From the NCBI GenBank assembly GCA_012517635.1, contig JAAYUP010000400.1, positions 1 through 8,271 on the forward strand: 8,271 bases of DNA. The letters are read 5' to 3'. The translations under genes and the position numbers were made by a program. The DNA comes from Candidatus Atribacter alterifermentans. Its GTDB lineage: Bacteria; Atribacterota; Atribacteria; Atribacterales; Atribacteraceae. The notes beneath the pieces are model-generated. The model saw nothing but the letters and a program-made list of their open reading frames with translations, was not told the origin of the DNA and did not search any database. This document shows, piece after piece, positions 6,392 through 8,271 of this stretch. Positions within the stretch are counted from its first letter, which is position 1. Every line of letters starts with the position of its first letter.

Positions 6392-6408
6392 ATACTCTGA
6401 ATGAGTAT
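6392..6408 (-). terminator. Weak terminator-like hairpin after the P-II-like gene
   Basis: ATACTC and GAGTAT pair across five bases, extendable by a G-U pair, about 25 bases after the stop codon of the P-II-like gene. In the direction of transcription it is followed by TTCTATTT. The stem is short and AT-rich, so it may only partly stop transcription. Confidence 0.3.
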
Positions 6409-6433
6409 CGTTACCCATTAAGAAAACCGTTGA

Positions 6434-7108
6434 TTATTTAGTATTAAATAACCCGTAGGTCTTGTTAACATCGAGAACGAAGATTATACCTTTTCCTGGT
6501 TCATCAATTTTGAGATCTTCCCTTATTTTATCAACAATTAGATCGGTGAGATCGCTTTTGGAAATAATAAAAACAATTTCCTTTTCGGGTTCAATGGCCA
6601 TAGAAAACAAGGTTTCGGTTTCGTGGATTCCTGAACCTCTGGCGTTAATAATGGTTCCCCCTCGAGAACCTGCCGAATTGGCAGCTTCAATAACCAACTC
6701 TGCTTGACCTTTATCGACAACTACAAAGATCGCATTATACATAATCTTTTCTCCTGTCTCACTTTTTTCCTTTTTGCTAAAAATGCAGTATCGAGCTCCT
6801 AAAAAATTACTTAAAGAAAAAGTAAAAGTAATTCCATGGTTAGGTTTTTTTAAATCGAATTTTTTCTCGATTTCATTCATAACCGAATAACCTAATTCTT
6901 TTTCTGCAACAATAAATACAATTTCTCTTCTTATTTCAAATAATTCAAGCACTTCCAACCAATGATTCTTAATCGTTCCCTTGCCTAAAATGACTGTTGC
7001 TCCGCTAATACCAAGTTGTTTTGCAAATTTAATGATTTTACTCCCAACACCATGGTTCACTATCACACAAAACAACTCATATTCTCTACTATCAAGACAT
7101 TTATCCAT
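6434..7108 (-). CDS. Tandem P-II-like regulatory protein next to a DUF1538 transporter
   Basis: A 224-residue soluble protein built of two similar P-II-like units, about residues 10-103 and 123-221. Matching landmarks are SGATVILGKGT (35-45) and GGTIINARGSG (150-160), then REIVFIVAEKELGYSVMNEI (61-80) and KEIVFIISKSDLTDLIVDKI (176-195), then PNHGITFTFSL (89-99) and PGKGIIFVLDV (204-214). P-II proteins are about 110 residues, bind nucleotides between subunits and control transporters or enzymes; a fused pair could reproduce part of the trimer interface. The long T-loop with the uridylylated Tyr of GlnB/GlnK is not visible. An upstream in-frame TTG at 7174 overlaps the previous gene and lacks a ribosome site; the ATG at 7108, 7 bases after the previous stop, is preferred. 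Its own site is poor (AGAGGG at 13 bases), so translational coupling is likely. I infer regulation of the adjacent antiporter-like protein. Confidence 0.82.
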   Translation of the reverse strand: MDKCLDSREYELFCVIVNHGVGSKIIKFAKQLGISGATVILGKGTIKNHWLEVLELFEIRREIVFIVAEKELGYSVMNEIEKKFDLKKPNHGITFTFSLSNFLGARYCIFSKKEKSETGEKIMYNAIFVVVDKGQAELVIEAANSAGSRGGTIINARGSGIHETETLFSMAIEPEKEIVFIISKSDLTDLIVDKIREDLKIDEPGKGIIFVLDVNKTYGLFNTK

Positions 7109-7115
7109 CTTCTTT

Positions 7116-8271
7116 TTATATCCCTCTTTTTCCAGATTTTCTCTTATAAATAAAACCAATAATTTGTAAAGCAATGAGTGGTGTTAAGGCTACCATAGCA
7201 ATCATTCCGAATCCATCAACTAACACATTGGCACTTTGAGTTGCGCTGGCGGCACCCTGTGAAAACGCCAAAATTAAAGTGGCTGTCATTGGACCAGAGG
7301 CAACGCCTCCTGAATCAAAAGCAATTCCAACAAATAAATTCGGTAAAAAAAAAGTCATCAACAAAGCAACAAAAAATCCCGGCAAAAGATAGTGCCATAA
7401 TTGTATTCCCGGTATAACAATTCTAAGCATTGACAAAGCTACCGCAAAGCCCACACCTGTTGATAGAGCAATATTAATTATTCTTTTTTGTACATATCCA
7501 CTAGTAATATCTTCAACTTGTTCAGTTAGAACATGGACAGCCGGTTCGGCTAATACCGTAACCAACCCTAAAATAAACCCCACCATGACAATTATCCATT
7601 GGCCATTGAGAGATGCTACTTTATGACCAATTATATATCCAACTTCCATAAATCCTGCATTGACACCGAGCAAAAAAATCACTAATCCAAAATAGGCATA
7701 GATCAGTCCTTTCAGAATTCTAACGAATGCTCTTTTTGATAAATCTTTGACAATTATTTTATATAATATAAATACAACTAACAAAGGAAGCATAGCGAGC
7801 ATTATTTCACTCATAATGATTGGAAGTTTCTGAATAAATGGATATAAAACCGAGGAGGATAGTGATAATTGACTAACAGCAACCTCTGACAACTTATTTT
7901 GCTTTAGAAACAATCCAACTAGAACAATAGATAGAATTGGACCTATTGAAGTTATACCAACCAAACCAAAGCTATCTTCCTCCGAGGCTATTCCGTTCTT
8001 TTTTAGAGAAGAAACACCGACAGCGAGAGCTAAGATAAAAGGAACGGTCATAGCACCAGTGGTTGCACCCGAAGCATCAAAACCTATTGCTAAATATTCC
8101 GGGGTTGAAAAAAAAGAGAGGATTAAAACTATTAAATACATTCCTATGAGAACTTTTTGAAGAGATATATTAAATATAATCCTGAATAAACCAATAGTCA
8201 TAAGCAATGCTATTCCAACCGAGACGGTAATCAAAATACTAATTTTGGAAATTGATCCAGAGGTTACCAAA
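7116..8271 (-). CDS. DUF1538 family membrane protein (probable cation/proton antiporter), 5' end outside window
   Basis: The frame is open to the right edge; about 384 C-terminal residues are visible and the true start lies outside. It is strongly hydrophobic with roughly 10 membrane segments and contains two copies of one domain. The signature AIGFDASGATTGAMTVPFIL (visible residues 61-80) recurs as GIAFDSGGVASGPMTATLIL (315-334). EPAVHVLTEQVEDITSG (242-258) precedes the second copy, and the visible N-terminus LVTSGSISK matches the end of that motif, so the first EPAV segment must lie just outside. Two-gene DUF1538 proteins (UmpA/UmpB of Halomonas) have, as I recall, been reported as a Na+(Li+,K+)/H+ antiporter; here both halves are fused. 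The conserved Glu and Asp in membrane segments are candidate ion sites. The downstream P-II-like gene starts 7 bases later, which suggests co-expression and regulation of transport by nucleotide or metabolite level. Confidence 0.88.
   Translation of the reverse strand, partial: LVTSGSISKISILITVSVGIALLMTIGLFRIIFNISLQKVLIGMYLIVLILSFFSTPEYLAIGFDASGATTGAMTVPFILALAVGVSSLKKNGIASEEDSFGLVGITSIGPILSIVLVGLFLKQNKLSEVAVSQLSLSSSVLYPFIQKLPIIMSEIMLAMLPLLVVFILYKIIVKDLSKRAFVRILKGLIYAYFGLVIFLLGVNAGFMEVGYIIGHKVASLNGQWIIVMVGFILGLVTVLAEPAVHVLTEQVEDITSGYVQKRIINIALSTGVGFAVALSMLRIVIPGIQLWHYLLPGFFVALLMTFFLPNLFVGIAFDSGGVASGPMTATLILAFSQGAASATQSANVLVDGFGMIAMVALTPLIALQIIGFIYKRKSGKRGI

Larger units (their letters stand above)
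5810..6433. other. 624-base intergenic region rich in repeats and gene debris
   Basis: No intact gene is supported between the P-II-like gene and the alcohol dehydrogenase. From right to left it contains a weak terminator-like hairpin, an AT-rich leader with an excellent ribosome site, the start of a broken lipoprotein gene, a 14-base direct repeat with inverted copies of its core, a C-rich/G-rich hairpin and a second small hairpin element. The last 90 bases before the alcohol dehydrogenase (5810-5900) are AT-rich leader without a clear promoter. Open frames of 75 and 100 codons on the plus strand here have no ribosome site and consist largely of repeat sequence. Confidence 0.75.

Noticed and set aside
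7109..7174. 22-residue N-terminal extension of the P-II-like protein from a TTG codon
   Set aside because: It overlaps the end of the DUF1538 gene, has no ribosome site and precedes the first beta strand of the domain.

Overview
The window is about 8.3 kb of AT-rich DNA in which every convincing gene lies on the minus strand, so transcription runs from the right edge to the left. AT-rich codon use, strong AAGGAGG-type ribosome sites, an ABC sugar-binding protein with a cleavable (non-lipoprotein) signal peptide, and fermentation-type enzymes suggest an anaerobic, probably diderm, low-GC bacterium. Atribacterota or a similar deep lineage would fit, but this is an inference; there is no rRNA or other marker gene.

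Region 1 (right edge to 6434) is a two-gene unit. A duplicated DUF1538 membrane protein, cut by the window edge, is followed 7 bases later by a small soluble protein made of two P-II-like domains. DUF1538 proteins have been reported as cation/proton antiporters and P-II proteins are allosteric regulators, so this looks like a transporter with its dedicated sensor.

Region 2 (5810-6433) is a 624-base stretch with no intact gene. It holds remnants: a decayed lipoprotein 5' end with an excellent ribosome site but a stop codon inside the signal peptide, overlapping hairpins on its start codon, a 14-base direct repeat with several inverted copies of its core, and two short elements that look like dispersed intergenic repeats.

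Region 3 (5809 to the left edge) is a catabolic cluster. An iron-type alcohol dehydrogenase comes first. After a 229-base gap carrying a good sigma70-type promoter and a perfect 10-base inverted repeat, there follow a periplasmic sugar-binding protein, a RbsC-type permease, an M24 (creatinase/aminopeptidase P fold) protein and a Gfo/Idh/MocA-type oxidoreductase cut by the left edge. A 44-base near-perfect palindrome separates the binding protein from the permease, a position suited to setting different expression levels for the two. No ATPase for the transporter is present in the window.

The M24 protein has lost most of the metal ligands of peptidases, and the Gfo/Idh/MocA protein lacks the usual EKP lysine, so the two downstream enzymes probably perform non-standard chemistry on the imported compound. 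The substrate cannot be read from the sequence; a sugar, polyol or amino/amidino-sugar derivative is plausible.
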